Positions 9,464 through 18,017 of a stretch of DNA of 64,000 nucleotides are shown here, piece after piece. Origin of the DNA: Trebonia sp963759545 (GTDB taxonomy: Bacteria > Actinomycetota > Actinomycetes > Streptosporangiales > Streptosporangiaceae); the NCBI GenBank assembly GCA_963759545.1, contig CAVXAB010000003.1, forward strand, positions 124,001-188,000. Direction: 5' to 3'. Positions within the stretch are counted from its first letter, which is position 1. The number at the start of each line of letters is the position of its first letter. The notes below the pieces were generated by a model, which was not told the DNA's origin, searched no databases, and saw only the letters and a list, made by a program, of their open reading frames with translations. The translations under genes were made by a program, and so were the position numbers.

Positions 9464-11643
9464 TTGGCCGGCTCCCAACTGTAGACCGTGAACCTCTGGG
9501 GAAGCGTGTTCCTCGGCGTACCGAAGATTACGTGCTCGTCGATGCTCGTATCCTGGGCCATCACCAAATTCACGGCACCGTTGCCAAGCTGGGACAGTTC
9601 CGCCGCGGTCGACGCGAGAACGATTGGGTGCCGTCCGGCCTTCTCGATGGCCCGCACGTCGGCGAGCACGGTGGCCGGGGCGATATTACTGCCAGGGGGG
9701 TTGTTCGCGTTGGGAACCTCGGTCACCACGCCGGCTACCGGAACGTCGCAAGTGCCCCTGATGTTCTCTTCGAACTGCCAGTACATCATGAAGTCGGCGA
9801 TGAGCACCGACGAGTTCGGCGGGATGGCCTGGCAGATCTTGTCGATCGCGGCGACCTCGCCGACGTAGGCGCGTTGCAGCGCGAGGCCGTCTGAGCCGCT
9901 AAGGCTGAGGCCGAAGTTCCCGATCATCGGCGGCAGGAAGATGGCACCCGCGCAGCAGGCGATCACGAACACCCGGGGCGACCGCTTGAGGTAGTCGGGC
10001 ACGCTCACCAGGTGAACGACCCGCGACTTCCTGCCGAGCCAGGCCGCCAGCCACACCGCGAACAGGATCAGGCCTGGCAGCACGGCGGGGACAAGGCGGC
10101 GGCTGGCGTAGGGCTGGTGGGCGGTGATCGCGGGCCGGAGCAGGAACCAGACGATCGCCCAGGCGAACGTCAGGAGCGGCAGCACCCAGACGGGCGCCTC
10201 GCCCTTGACGCACCGCCTGCCGAGCATGGCGGTGGCGATCACCGCGAACGCGATCGCGGAGAAGCCGGTGTACCAGTAAATCCAGTGCAGGCTGAGCGGT
10301 GCGTACTGCAGCGCGTGCCAGTTCCGCTCCACGTAGGGCCGGACGATGAAGACGGCGATCACGATGAACGGAAGGGCCGTCACCGCCATGACCAGCCATG
10401 GCTTCGGCGCGGTCCGCAACTCGGAGCCACGTCGGCGTAGCCACCAGACCGCCACCGCGGTCGCCACCGTGATCACGACGAACGCGGCGACTAGGTATTC
10501 GACGGACGACTTGTTGGTCCCCGTTAGGTACGGCCGGGTGAGGAACCATCCGTCGACCGCGCCGTACACCAAGCCGATGAGCATGCCGATGACGAGCGCG
10601 ATCACCTGGCGCTGCCGCCGCAGGACAAGCAGCCCGCAGAACGGGACGACGAACAGGACGTCGGCCGGCCCGTCGATGCGCACAAGCAGGGTGATGCCGA
10701 ACAGCAACCCGGTTACCCCCGCGAGCACGTGCGAGGCCGATCGCGCGTGCGTTCGCCAGTGAGTGCGCAACCGCCCGGCGTCTTCCTCGCCCCGGTCGGT
10801 GCGCTGCGAGTCGATCCACAGCGACAGCGCGCCGAGCAGCAGGATCTGCGCGAGCGTCTCGCTGTAGGTGTTGCGGCTCACGTACGCCTCGGGGATGCCG
10901 ATGCCGATGGCCAGCGCGCCGAACGGCGCCCACCGGGGACCGACCAGCCTGGCCACCAGGCCGCCGAACGTGAAAACGCCGAGTGCGCCGAGCACCGGCG
11001 CAAAGAGCAACGCGAGCCGGGCGCCGCCCGCCCAGAAGCCGAGCGAGAGCAGCATCGGCAGCCCGGCCATGAACTGGGGCACGATGGAGTTGCCTGTGCC
11101 ATACATCGCGCCGCTGTAGAACGCGGCGCTGTTGAAGGTGATCCCCGGCGCGTTGCCGAAGGCCGCGGCGTTTTGCGGGATCGGCAGCGACCCGTGCCCC
11201 GAGATCCAGGTGGCGAAGTTCATGTAAGACGCCGCGTCGAGCTGATCGATGACGAACTGGGAGTGGTAGACCCCCTGGAAGACGCCGAATGCGACCGAGA
11301 TCACCACCAGCGACCACAGCACCCAGCGCGGCGTGGGCTTCGCGCGTCCCTCGGCCGCGGTGCCCCAGTCGGCCGCCCCTGTCACCGACGGAATGCGCCG
11401 CCACACATAGGGAACGATCAACGCGGTAAGCGCCAGCCAGAGCACGATCACCGGGATGGGCTTGAAGTAGCCGATCAGCAGCAGTGGGAAGCTGGTCAGC
11501 AGGAACGGCAGGAGAACCAGGGCGGGAAGCGCGGTCAGCCGCCCGAGGAGGAGTCCCGCAGAGTCCCTGGGATCACGCTCCGTCATGTCAAGCGGAGCCG
11601 AGGCGCTTCGCCGGACGGCGGAAGACTTGCTTTCAACGGTCAA
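9460..11643 (-). CDS. Large multi-pass membrane protein, GT-C-like
   Basis: The product is 727 residues with about thirteen hydrophobic segments and a soluble C-terminal domain of about 140 residues (from about residue 585, with FMMYWQFEENIRGTCDVPV). The long first external loop (QFVIDQLDAASYMNFATWIS) and the overall design resemble polyprenyl-sugar-dependent GT-C glycosyltransferases, but no classical DD/DE pair is unambiguous, so no activity is assigned. It is coupled to the downstream GT2 gene through a GTGA overlap. The upstream-most start is a TTG with no clear ribosome-binding site. An ATG at 11586 is possible. Confidence 0.82.
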   Translation of the reverse strand: MTVESKSSAVRRSASAPLDMTERDPRDSAGLLLGRLTALPALVLLPFLLTSFPLLLIGYFKPIPVIVLWLALTALIVPYVWRRIPSVTGAADWGTAAEGRAKPTPRWVLWSLVVISVAFGVFQGVYHSQFVIDQLDAASYMNFATWISGHGSLPIPQNAAAFGNAPGITFNSAAFYSGAMYGTGNSIVPQFMAGLPMLLSLGFWAGGARLALLFAPVLGALGVFTFGGLVARLVGPRWAPFGALAIGIGIPEAYVSRNTYSETLAQILLLGALSLWIDSQRTDRGEEDAGRLRTHWRTHARSASHVLAGVTGLLFGITLLVRIDGPADVLFVVPFCGLLVLRRQRQVIALVIGMLIGLVYGAVDGWFLTRPYLTGTNKSSVEYLVAAFVVITVATAVAVWWLRRRGSELRTAPKPWLVMAVTALPFIVIAVFIVRPYVERNWHALQYAPLSLHWIYWYTGFSAIAFAVIATAMLGRRCVKGEAPVWVLPLLTFAWAIVWFLLRPAITAHQPYASRRLVPAVLPGLILFAVWLAAWLGRKSRVVHLVSVPDYLKRSPRVFVIACCAGAIFLPPMIGNFGLSLSGSDGLALQRAYVGEVAAIDKICQAIPPNSSVLIADFMMYWQFEENIRGTCDVPVAGVVTEVPNANNPPGSNIAPATVLADVRAIEKAGRHPIVLASTAAELSQLGNGAVNLVMAQDTSIDEHVIFGTPRNTLPQRFTVYSWEPAK

Positions 11644-11856
11644 TGAAGGAACCCATCTGCTCTGGGCTAGTCCCAGTCTCGTGCTCGGTACGCAGGCGCC
11701 TGGCGTACTCCGTGGCGTTCTGAATTATAGAAAGTTGTTGCGCCTTACGTGCTTGTTCCCGACAGGTCCGGCCCTTCCGGACCACTACCACCGCAATCCT
11801 GTTGTACCCGCATCTGAGCGGACAGACACGGAGCGTAACACCGTCGTAGCCGGTAG
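11644..11856. other. Intergenic region downstream of otsA
   Basis: No gene was recognised. A small 7-bp hairpin (11765-11771 with 11777-11783, GGTCCGG stem) may end otsA transcription. The promoter of the large membrane protein must also lie here. Confidence 0.4.
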
Positions 11857-13311
11857 TTAGCCGAGTGCCTCAACTTGTTCCGTAAGCCAACGCCGCGGTG
11901 CACGTGCGGCCGCGACGCTTGCGATCGTTGCACTGCGTCGCTGCCGCTCGGCGGCCGGCATGATCAGGCCAGCATGCAAGGCGTTAGCGGTAGCGCTGAC
12001 ATCATACGGGTTGACAAGCAGTGCGGCCTCACCAATCAGTGCGGCGGCGCCCGCTTCCCTGGAGAGCACGAGCGCGCAGCCGCCCTCGCTGAGGATCGGC
12101 CCTTCCTCGGCCACCAGGTTCATGCCGTCTCTTATTGGGTTGACCAGCAGCACGTCTGCCAGCCCGCACGCAGCCAGCGAGCGCGGGTAGTCATCCTTCA
12201 CATCCAGGATAAGGGGTTCCCAGTCCGGCGTCCCGAACTCGGCGTTGATCTCCGCGGCCAGTTGATGCACCCGCGCCGTGTAGGCCTGGTACTCGGCGAG
12301 CCCGGAGCGCGACGGGTAGGCGAGCGCGAGGTGCGTCACCCGGCCGCGCCACTCCGGCCGGGTGACGAGCAGCTCACGGTAGGCGGCCAGGCCACGCACG
12401 ATGTTCTTGGACAGCTCGGTGCGGTCCACCCGCACGATCAGCTGCCTGCCCCGTGCCGTCTCCCGCAGCCCGCTCGCGCTGCTCTGGACGTCCGCCTGGC
12501 GGCCCCTTGCGCGCAGTTCCTCGGCGTCCACCCCCAGGGGGTGCACCGCCACCTCGGTCACGTGGCCCCGGTAGCTGACGCGGCCGGCGCCGGGGCGGGT
12601 CCTTGTCACTTCCGCGCCGAGCACCGCCTCGCAGCAGTCGAGGAATGCGTCGGCCCAGTGCCAGGCGAGGAACCCGGCGTGGTCGGCACCGAGCATCCCG
12701 TCGAGGATCGCGATGGCCACGTCGTCCGGCAGCAGCCGGAAATACTCGGGCGGCGCCCACGGGGTGTGCTCGAAGTGGGCGATCCGTGCGGCGGGGTAGC
12801 GGTCGCGCAGCATACGCGGCGCGAGCGACAGGTGGTAGTCCTGGATCAGTACCCGGGTGCCCGACGCACACTCCTGCGCGAGCGCCGCCGCGAACGTCTC
12901 GTTGTAGGCGACGTAGGCGGCCCAGTCGGCACGGAACGCCATATCGAACCGCGGCTGGTTCGGCGTGTCGAATAGCAGGTGGTGAACGAACCACAAGAGC
13001 GAGTTAGAGATGCTGTTGTACGCGGCGTCGAACACGTCGGCAGGGATGTCGAGCATGCGCACCGGGACCTCACCGGGGCTGCTCGGCGCCCGATCGGGCC
13101 AGCGGGCGACTTCTCTGTCGGCCTCGCTGAGCGCCGCGCAGAGCCAGAGAGCACCGCCATCCGCGGCCACCGCGGCGAGTCCCGACGTCAGTCCCGACAC
13201 CATGCCGCCGCCGCCGCGGTTAGCGGACAGCGACCCGTCCTCGGCATGGCTGTACGAGACGGGCCCACGGTTCGAGGCAACAATGAGTAGCCGACTCGGG
13301 TCGTTAGTCAT
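11857..13311 (-). CDS. otsA: Trehalose-6-phosphate synthase (GT20)
   Basis: The 484-residue protein forms trehalose-6-phosphate from a nucleotide-glucose and glucose-6-phosphate in the cytoplasm. Family marks are LLIVASNRGPVSY at the N-terminus, NRGGGGMVSGL (phosphate loop), DYHLSLAPRMLRD, HTPWAPPEYFRLLP, RVDRTELSKNI and GMNLVAEEG, followed by VNPYDVSATANAL. The ATG at 13311 is chosen over an upstream TTG; neither has a strong ribosome site. Its partner otsB lies about 8 kb away rather than adjacent. Confidence 0.95.
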   Translation of the reverse strand: MTNDPSRLLIVASNRGPVSYSHAEDGSLSANRGGGGMVSGLTSGLAAVAADGGALWLCAALSEADREVARWPDRAPSSPGEVPVRMLDIPADVFDAAYNSISNSLLWFVHHLLFDTPNQPRFDMAFRADWAAYVAYNETFAAALAQECASGTRVLIQDYHLSLAPRMLRDRYPAARIAHFEHTPWAPPEYFRLLPDDVAIAILDGMLGADHAGFLAWHWADAFLDCCEAVLGAEVTRTRPGAGRVSYRGHVTEVAVHPLGVDAEELRARGRQADVQSSASGLRETARGRQLIVRVDRTELSKNIVRGLAAYRELLVTRPEWRGRVTHLALAYPSRSGLAEYQAYTARVHQLAAEINAEFGTPDWEPLILDVKDDYPRSLAACGLADVLLVNPIRDGMNLVAEEGPILSEGGCALVLSREAGAAALIGEAALLVNPYDVSATANALHAGLIMPAAERQRRSATIASVAAARAPRRWLTEQVEALG

Positions 13312-13492
13312 ATGGAACAAGCGTAGATGAATCCCTCAATAGCCGGTTGCCGGGGGAGGCGTTCGATCGGTTACAGTGTTATCAGTAGTTGCACCGGCCC
13401 CGCGTTGCCGCGCGCCCGATACGATGGCGGGTTTTGCCATCGGGCGCGCACCGGGGGTACCGGGGGTCGTCCCCCCGGGAGACAACTGAATA

Positions 13493-13640
13493 CCTCATCC
13501 AGAGGGGTGGAGGGATCGGCCCTGTGAAGCCCCGGCAACCATCGCGGTAACGCACCTCAGTAAGGCGAGGCAAGCGCGCGACGTGGTGCCAAGTCCGGCC
13601 CGTGGTCAAGGTGACCGCTGGGAAAGATGGGAGAGAGAGG
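13493..13640 (+). ncRNA. SAM riboswitch (S-box) upstream of thrC
   Basis: The leader carries the S-box core: CTCATCCAGAGGGGTGGAGG, then GGCCCTGTGAAGCCCCGGCAACC, a variable arm, GGTGCCAAGTCCGGCCC, and finally GGGAAAGATGGGAG. The terminal P1 helix pairs CTCATC (from 13494) with GATGGGAG (13626-13633). The ribosome site (GAGAGAGG) of thrC directly follows the 3' P1 strand, so ligand-dependent access to the ribosome site is plausible. A separate GC-rich hairpin precedes it (13410-13452). SAM-I is the best class match; SAM-IV shares the core and was not formally excluded. Confidence 0.93.
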
Positions 13641-13649
13641 CCTCGCCCC

Positions 13650-14894
13650 ATGACTGTTCAGACCGACGCGCCCCTCCGCCTCGGTAACGCCACCGGCTTG
13701 ACCTGCCGGGAGTGCGGCGCCACGGTCGAGCTCGGCCCGTACTACGCGTGTTCCGAGTGTTTCGGGCCGCTGGAGGTCGGTTACGACTTCCCGCGGCTGA
13801 CCAGGGCCGACATCGAAGCAGGCCCGCAGAACATCTGGCGGTACGCGCCACTGCTTCCCGTCCCGCAGGACATAGCGACGCGCCCGACCACGGAGCCCGG
13901 TTACACCAAGCTCGTCCGCGCGGACGGGCTCGCCGCCGAACTCGGGATGCGCCGCCTGTGGATCAAGGATGACAGCGGCAACCCGACCCACTCCTTCAAG
14001 GACCGCGTGGTCGCCGTGGCGCTCGCGGCGGCGACCGAGATGGGCTTCAAGGTCCTCGCCTGCCCGTCGACGGGCAACCTGGCCAACGCGGTCGCCGCGG
14101 CGGCCGCCAGGGCAGGCATCAGGTCCGTGGTGATGGTCCCCGCGAACCTCGAGGAGCAGAAGATCCTCACGACCGCCGTGTACGGCGGCACGTTCGTGAC
14201 GGTGGACGGTAACTACGACGACGTCAACCGGTTGGCCTCCGAGCTGGCAGGCGAGCACGAGGACTGGGCGTTCGTCAACGTGAACGTGCGCCCGTACTAC
14301 GCGGAAGGCTCGAAGACGCTCGGCTTCGAGATCGCAGAGCAGCTCGGCTGGCGGCTCCCCGACCAGATCGTGGTCCCCGTCGCGTCCGGCGCACAGCTCG
14401 TCAAGATCGACAAGGGGTTCAGCGAGCTCGCGGAGCTTGGCCTCGTCGAGTCCAAGCCGTGGAAGGTGTACGGTGCGCAGGCGACCGGGTGCTCGCCCGT
14501 GTCTGAGGCGTTCGCTAAGGGCTGGGACGTGGTACGGCCGGTGAAGCCGGACACGATCGCGAAGTCCCTCGCGATCGGCAACCCGGCGGACGGACCGTAC
14601 GTGCTTGACGTGGTGCGCAGGACCGGCGGTGCGGTGGCCGACGTTTCCGACGCCGAGGTCGTGGACTCGATGCAGCTGCTCGCCCGCGCCCAGGGGATTT
14701 TCGGCGAGACCGCGGGCGGGGTGACCGTCGGCGTGCTGCGCAAGCTGCTCGCCGCGGGCCAGCTCGACCCAGACGCGGAAACTGTGATCATCAACTCCGG
14801 CGACGGCCTCAAGACCCTCTCCGCGGTGGCCAACGCGGTGACAGTACCGCAGGCGATTAAGCCCACCCTCGAAGCCTTCCAAGCACAGTATTAG
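13650..14894 (+). CDS. thrC: Threonine synthase
   Basis: This PLP enzyme converts O-phosphohomoserine to threonine. The 414-residue product contains the PLP lysine in SGNPTHSFKDRVV (near residue 117), STGNLANAVAAAAA, and a C-terminal NSGDGLKTL. An N-terminal four-cysteine ribbon (CRECG...CSECF, residues 19-37) precedes the catalytic fold, as in other threonine synthases of this class. The ATG at 13650 follows GAGAGAGG by about 9 bases. Expression is probably gated by the SAM riboswitch that ends just before the ribosome site, linking threonine output to methionine/SAM status. Confidence 0.97.
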   Translation: MTVQTDAPLRLGNATGLTCRECGATVELGPYYACSECFGPLEVGYDFPRLTRADIEAGPQNIWRYAPLLPVPQDIATRPTTEPGYTKLVRADGLAAELGMRRLWIKDDSGNPTHSFKDRVVAVALAAATEMGFKVLACPSTGNLANAVAAAAARAGIRSVVMVPANLEEQKILTTAVYGGTFVTVDGNYDDVNRLASELAGEHEDWAFVNVNVRPYYAEGSKTLGFEIAEQLGWRLPDQIVVPVASGAQLVKIDKGFSELAELGLVESKPWKVYGAQATGCSPVSEAFAKGWDVVRPVKPDTIAKSLAIGNPADGPYVLDVVRRTGGAVADVSDAEVVDSMQLLARAQGIFGETAGGVTVGVLRKLLAAGQLDPDAETVIINSGDGLKTLSAVANAVTVPQAIKPTLEAFQAQY

Positions 14895-14910
14895 GAACTC
14901 ATTAGGCGGC

Positions 14911-15160
14911 AGCCTTAACCGCAGCCACAGCGCGAGGCAGCGCGGTCTATGCGCTGCCTGCTTACGGCAACCACAAGGCTCTAACCCCAGCCACAGCGAG
15001 GCGTTGCGGGCTGTGCAACGCCTGCCTACCGCAACCACAAGGCCTTAACCGTACCACAGCGCGGGGGGCGCGCGGTTTGTGCGAGTCCTCCCGTGGGGGG
15101 GATATGGGGGGGCGAAGCCCCCCCATGCCGGGGGGTGTAGGGGGGTCGTCCCCCCACGGG
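14911..15160. repeat. Composite extragenic repeat, copy A
   Basis: Three related units of about 60-65 bp each begin with a version of AACCACAAGGCYTTAACC and GCCACAGCGCGAGG. Units 1 and 2 contain 9-bp hairpins: AGGCAGCGC/GCGCTGCCT (14935-14959) and AGGCGTTGC/GCAACGCCT (14999-15023). The third runs into G/C homopolymer hairpins ending with GGGGGGTCGTCCCCCC. The same arrangement recurs at 21309-21564. The element lies between the thrC stop and cspA; no gene was recognised in 14895-15338. Confidence 0.85.
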
Positions 15161-15338
15161 CAAATTGGCGTCATGAGCACCGCGCACGCGGTAAGGTCGT
15201 TTCTGGTCGCTGTCGGCAAGGCATAGTGCGAGCGTGAGAGCGTGCGTTGGCCAACGTCTCGTCGAGTCGCGATCGACGGGTTCCGCGGTTGCAAGGGCGG
15301 GGCTCGAAGCCCGAGCAGCAGTTAGGGAGTTGTTTGGA

Positions 15339-15542
15339 ATGGCTCAGGGCACCGTCAAGTGGTTCAACCCGGACAAGGGCTACGGCTTTATCGCCGTCGA
15401 CGGTGGCAAGGACGTCTTCGTCCATTTCTCCGCGATCCAGGCAGATGGGTACCGCAGCCTTGAAGAGGGCCAGCGGGTCGAGTTCGAGATCACGCAGAGC
15501 GACCGGGGACAGCAGGCCGAGAGGGTTGTCATCGTCTCCTAG
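15339..15542 (+). CDS. cspA: Cold-shock protein (CspA family)
   Basis: The 67-residue single cold-shock domain starts MAQGTVKWFNPDKGYGFIAV and has DVFVHFSAIQ, covering the RNP1 and RNP2 nucleic-acid-binding motifs. It should bind single-stranded RNA/DNA as an RNA chaperone. The ATG at 15339 is preceded by TTAGGGAG. The space between the repeat element and the start (about 180 bases) leaves room for a long 5' leader, a common feature of cspA genes. A strong terminator follows. Confidence 0.97.
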   Translation: MAQGTVKWFNPDKGYGFIAVDGGKDVFVHFSAIQADGYRSLEEGQRVEFEITQSDRGQQAERVVIVS

Positions 15543-15590
15543 GATCTCTGGCTCCGACCAAATACTGGATTAGCCGGGTTAATCGGTGCG

Positions 15591-15624
15591 ATCGGCCTGG
15601 CTCCCCTCGGGGAGCCAGGCCGAT
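15591..15624 (+). terminator. Terminator of cspA
   Basis: A perfect inverted repeat (15591-15606 with 15609-15624, 16 bp, minimal TC loop) is followed by ACGTTT. It lies 48 bases after the cspA stop and before rfbC. Confidence 0.85.
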
Positions 15625-15653
15625 ACGTTTCTGAGCGTTGATAGGGTCTTGGC

Positions 15654-16259
15654 GTGCAACCACTTGGGATCGAGGGCGCCTGGGTTTACGAACCGCAGGT
15701 GCATGCGGACGACAGGGGCAGTTTCGCCGAGACATTCCGCGGCGCGGAGTTCGCCGCCGACCTCGGGTACCGGCTGAACATCGCGCAAGCCAACTGTTCT
15801 GTATCTAAGCGCGGGGTGATTAGGGGAATTCATTACGCCGACGTGCCACCGGGGCAGGCGAAGTACGTGACGTGCCCGGCCGGGGCGATCCTGGACGTGA
15901 TCGTGGATTTGCGGGCCGACTCGCCGTCCTTCGGGAAGTGGGAAGCGGTCAAGCTCGACGCCGTCACGCGCCGCGCGGTGTTCCTCTCCGAAGGACTCGG
16001 GCACGCGTTCATGGCCCTCACCGACGGCGCGACGGCGCTTTACCTGTGCTCCACGCCATACGCACCGGGACGCGAGCACGGCGTGCACCCACTCGACCCG
16101 ACGATCGGGATCGCCTGGCCGGCGGATGAGGACCTGGTGCCGGTGCTTTCCGAGAAGGACGCGGCCGCGCCGACGCTTGACGAGGCGCTGCGGGCGGGCC
16201 AGCTACCGCGCTACGCGGACTGCACCGCGTACCAGGACGTGCTCAGGGGCGCGCGCTAG
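15654..16259 (+). CDS. rfbC: dTDP-4-dehydrorhamnose 3,5-epimerase
   Basis: The 201-residue cupin-fold enzyme catalyses the third step of dTDP-rhamnose synthesis. It has DDRGSFAETFRG, the catalytic-histidine region GVIRGIHYADVPPGQAKYV, a second block LDVIVDLRADSPSFGKW, and LGHAFMALTDGATALYLCS. The start is a GTG. It stands alone, about 10 kb from rfbA-B-D, between the cspA terminator and a convergent membrane gene, so it needs its own promoter. Confidence 0.95.
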   Translation: MQPLGIEGAWVYEPQVHADDRGSFAETFRGAEFAADLGYRLNIAQANCSVSKRGVIRGIHYADVPPGQAKYVTCPAGAILDVIVDLRADSPSFGKWEAVKLDAVTRRAVFLSEGLGHAFMALTDGATALYLCSTPYAPGREHGVHPLDPTIGIAWPADEDLVPVLSEKDAAAPTLDEALRAGQLPRYADCTAYQDVLRGAR

Positions 16260-16271
16260 CAGAACGTGACC

Positions 16272-16299
16272 GCCGGGGCCGCCTGCTGGCGGCCCCGGC
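16272..16299. terminator. Bidirectional terminator between rfbC and the GT39-like gene
   Basis: A 12-bp perfect stem (GCCGGGGCCGCC with its complement) closes a TGCT loop. It sits 12 bases after the rfbC stop and 12 bases after the stop of the convergent membrane gene. Confidence 0.85.
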
Positions 16300-16310
16300 T
16301 GTGCTATTGG

Positions 16311-18012
16311 CTAGTCGACGGTCAGGAGGGCGACCGTGATCCCGTTCTCCTGCCACGTCGTCTGCACCTGGTAGCCGAGCGTCTGCAGGTAGCCCCCTTC
16401 GGACACGCTATACGGTCCGGTCGATGGCAGCGCGGTGAACGGGTCAGGGGCCAGATGGTCAACGTAGACCACCCAGAGCCGCGGCGTGCCCGTTATGCAG
16501 GGCCCCGGGTCTTGGCACTCGGTTGGCTGCAGCGAGTTGGCCTGGACCTGCGTCTGCGCCTGGAAGACCGGCGGCGGCAGCTTGCCACGCAGGTAGTACG
16601 CCATGGCGGTGTCGACCTGGTAGTGGTTCAGATCGCCGGTCTCATAGGCCATGCGGTCCCCCGGCCGCTCGTTGGCGGCGATGACGGCCGCGGCCGCCTG
16701 GTAATCCGCCGGCAGCCCGTTTGAGGGCATCTCCGGGTAAGCCCAGAGGTTGTGTGCCTCGTTCTGGCGGATCGCCAGCTGGTCGTGTATGCCGACCAAG
16801 CCCACCACGGCGACGAGAACGGCCGCCGCGGCGAAGCGGGGCGAAAGGGAGCCGCTGAGGCGTGCCAGCCGCGTGCTGCCCTTAGCGCGCTCGGCGAGGT
16901 AGGAGATGCAGAGTCCCGCCCCGAGGGACCAGCCCATGACGGTGAACAGCATGTAGCGGTAGGTCCAGTACGAGGTCGGGCCGCGGGAGATGATCCAGAC
17001 CGTCACGACAGGGACGATCGCGAGCGCGAGAGCGTACAAGGCGATGGACCGGCGGCGTGCATCGGGTGCCGCAGCCAGGGAAGCCACGGCGAGCAGCATG
17101 ACCACGACGGCGACGGGCACGGAGGCGAACAGCTCCTGCCATAGGCCGCCGGTGACGCCGATGAGCTCGGCGACGTGCGGTGTCGCCACCCCGCCGATCT
17201 GCCATCCCTGCTGCGCGTGCCCCTCGATCACCAGCGGCGAGACGAGGATGCCGCCACCGATCACGGCCACGCAGAACCGCTTCACCAGCAACAGCGGCGA
17301 GCCCTCGGGCGAGAGCCGGCCGCCGGGCAGCGCCTTGCCGCTGTCGGCCGTGCCGTCGCCGCCGACACGCACCGTGCGCTGAAAGAAGTCCCAGAGAACG
17401 ATGCTCAGGTGCCCAGCCGCGACGCACACCGCGACGAGGTTGGCCGCACCCGCGGCCCCGAGCACCACCGCGTAGATGGCCCAGCGCGACCAGTGCGGCC
17501 GCTCCATGGCGCGCAGGAACATGAGCGTGGCGAGCGCGGCGAAGAACGTCGCGAACGCGTAGGGCCGCGCCTCCTGCGCATAGCGGGACACGCTCGGGAT
17601 CACGGCGAAGATCAGCCCGCTGGCGAGGCCGGCGACGCCACCGCCAAGCCGCCGCCCGATGAGCCCGACCACCGCGGCGGCGCCTGCCATCGCGATGACC
17701 GACGGCACGCGCATGGCCGTAGCGGAATCACCGAAGACCGCCATCCACAGGTGCAGCCCGAAGTAGTAGATGCCGAGCACCGCGTCGATGTTGTGCAGCA
17801 TGGCCCACAGCTGCGGCAGGGTACGGCTCGCGGCCGACCAGCTCGCTAGCTCGTCGCGCCATAGCTGAGGAACGCCGACCTCAAACAGCCCGAGCGCGAG
17901 GCTCACCACGGCCGGGTACGCCCCAGGTCAGATACGTCACGACGGGACGGCGCGTGGTCGCCTGCTCAGGCGCGGCCACGTCTGACGCAGGGCGGGCGGT
18001 TATCGGGTTCAC
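16311..18012 (-). CDS. GT39-like membrane glycosyltransferase, apparent frameshift near the N-terminus
   Basis: The main frame (from 17909) gives 532 residues with about ten transmembrane segments and the GT-C hallmark LWRDELASW just after the first helix, as in family 39 mannosyl/arabinosyltransferases. The true start is probably a GTG at 18012, 5 bases after the upstream stop with AAGG ahead. That frame reads a cytoplasmic head (VNPITARPASDVAAPEQATT, then RRPVVTYLTWG) that joins the main frame only if one base is dropped around 17914-17924. With that fix, the first helix is complete. Family members use polyprenyl-phosphate sugars at the outer face of the membrane. Confidence 0.82.
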
Positions 18013-18017
18013 GTCGG

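Noticed and set aside
9899..11404. Long open frame on the minus strand in the membrane-protein gene
   Set aside because: It is an arginine/proline/alanine-rich shadow of the 727-residue membrane protein, with no family motif.
13441..13490. GC-rich hairpins before the SAM riboswitch as a separate regulatory RNA
   Set aside because: They share GGGGGTCGTCCCCCC with the repeat elements at 15.1 and 21.5 kb and are better explained as a partial repeat or an upstream terminator.
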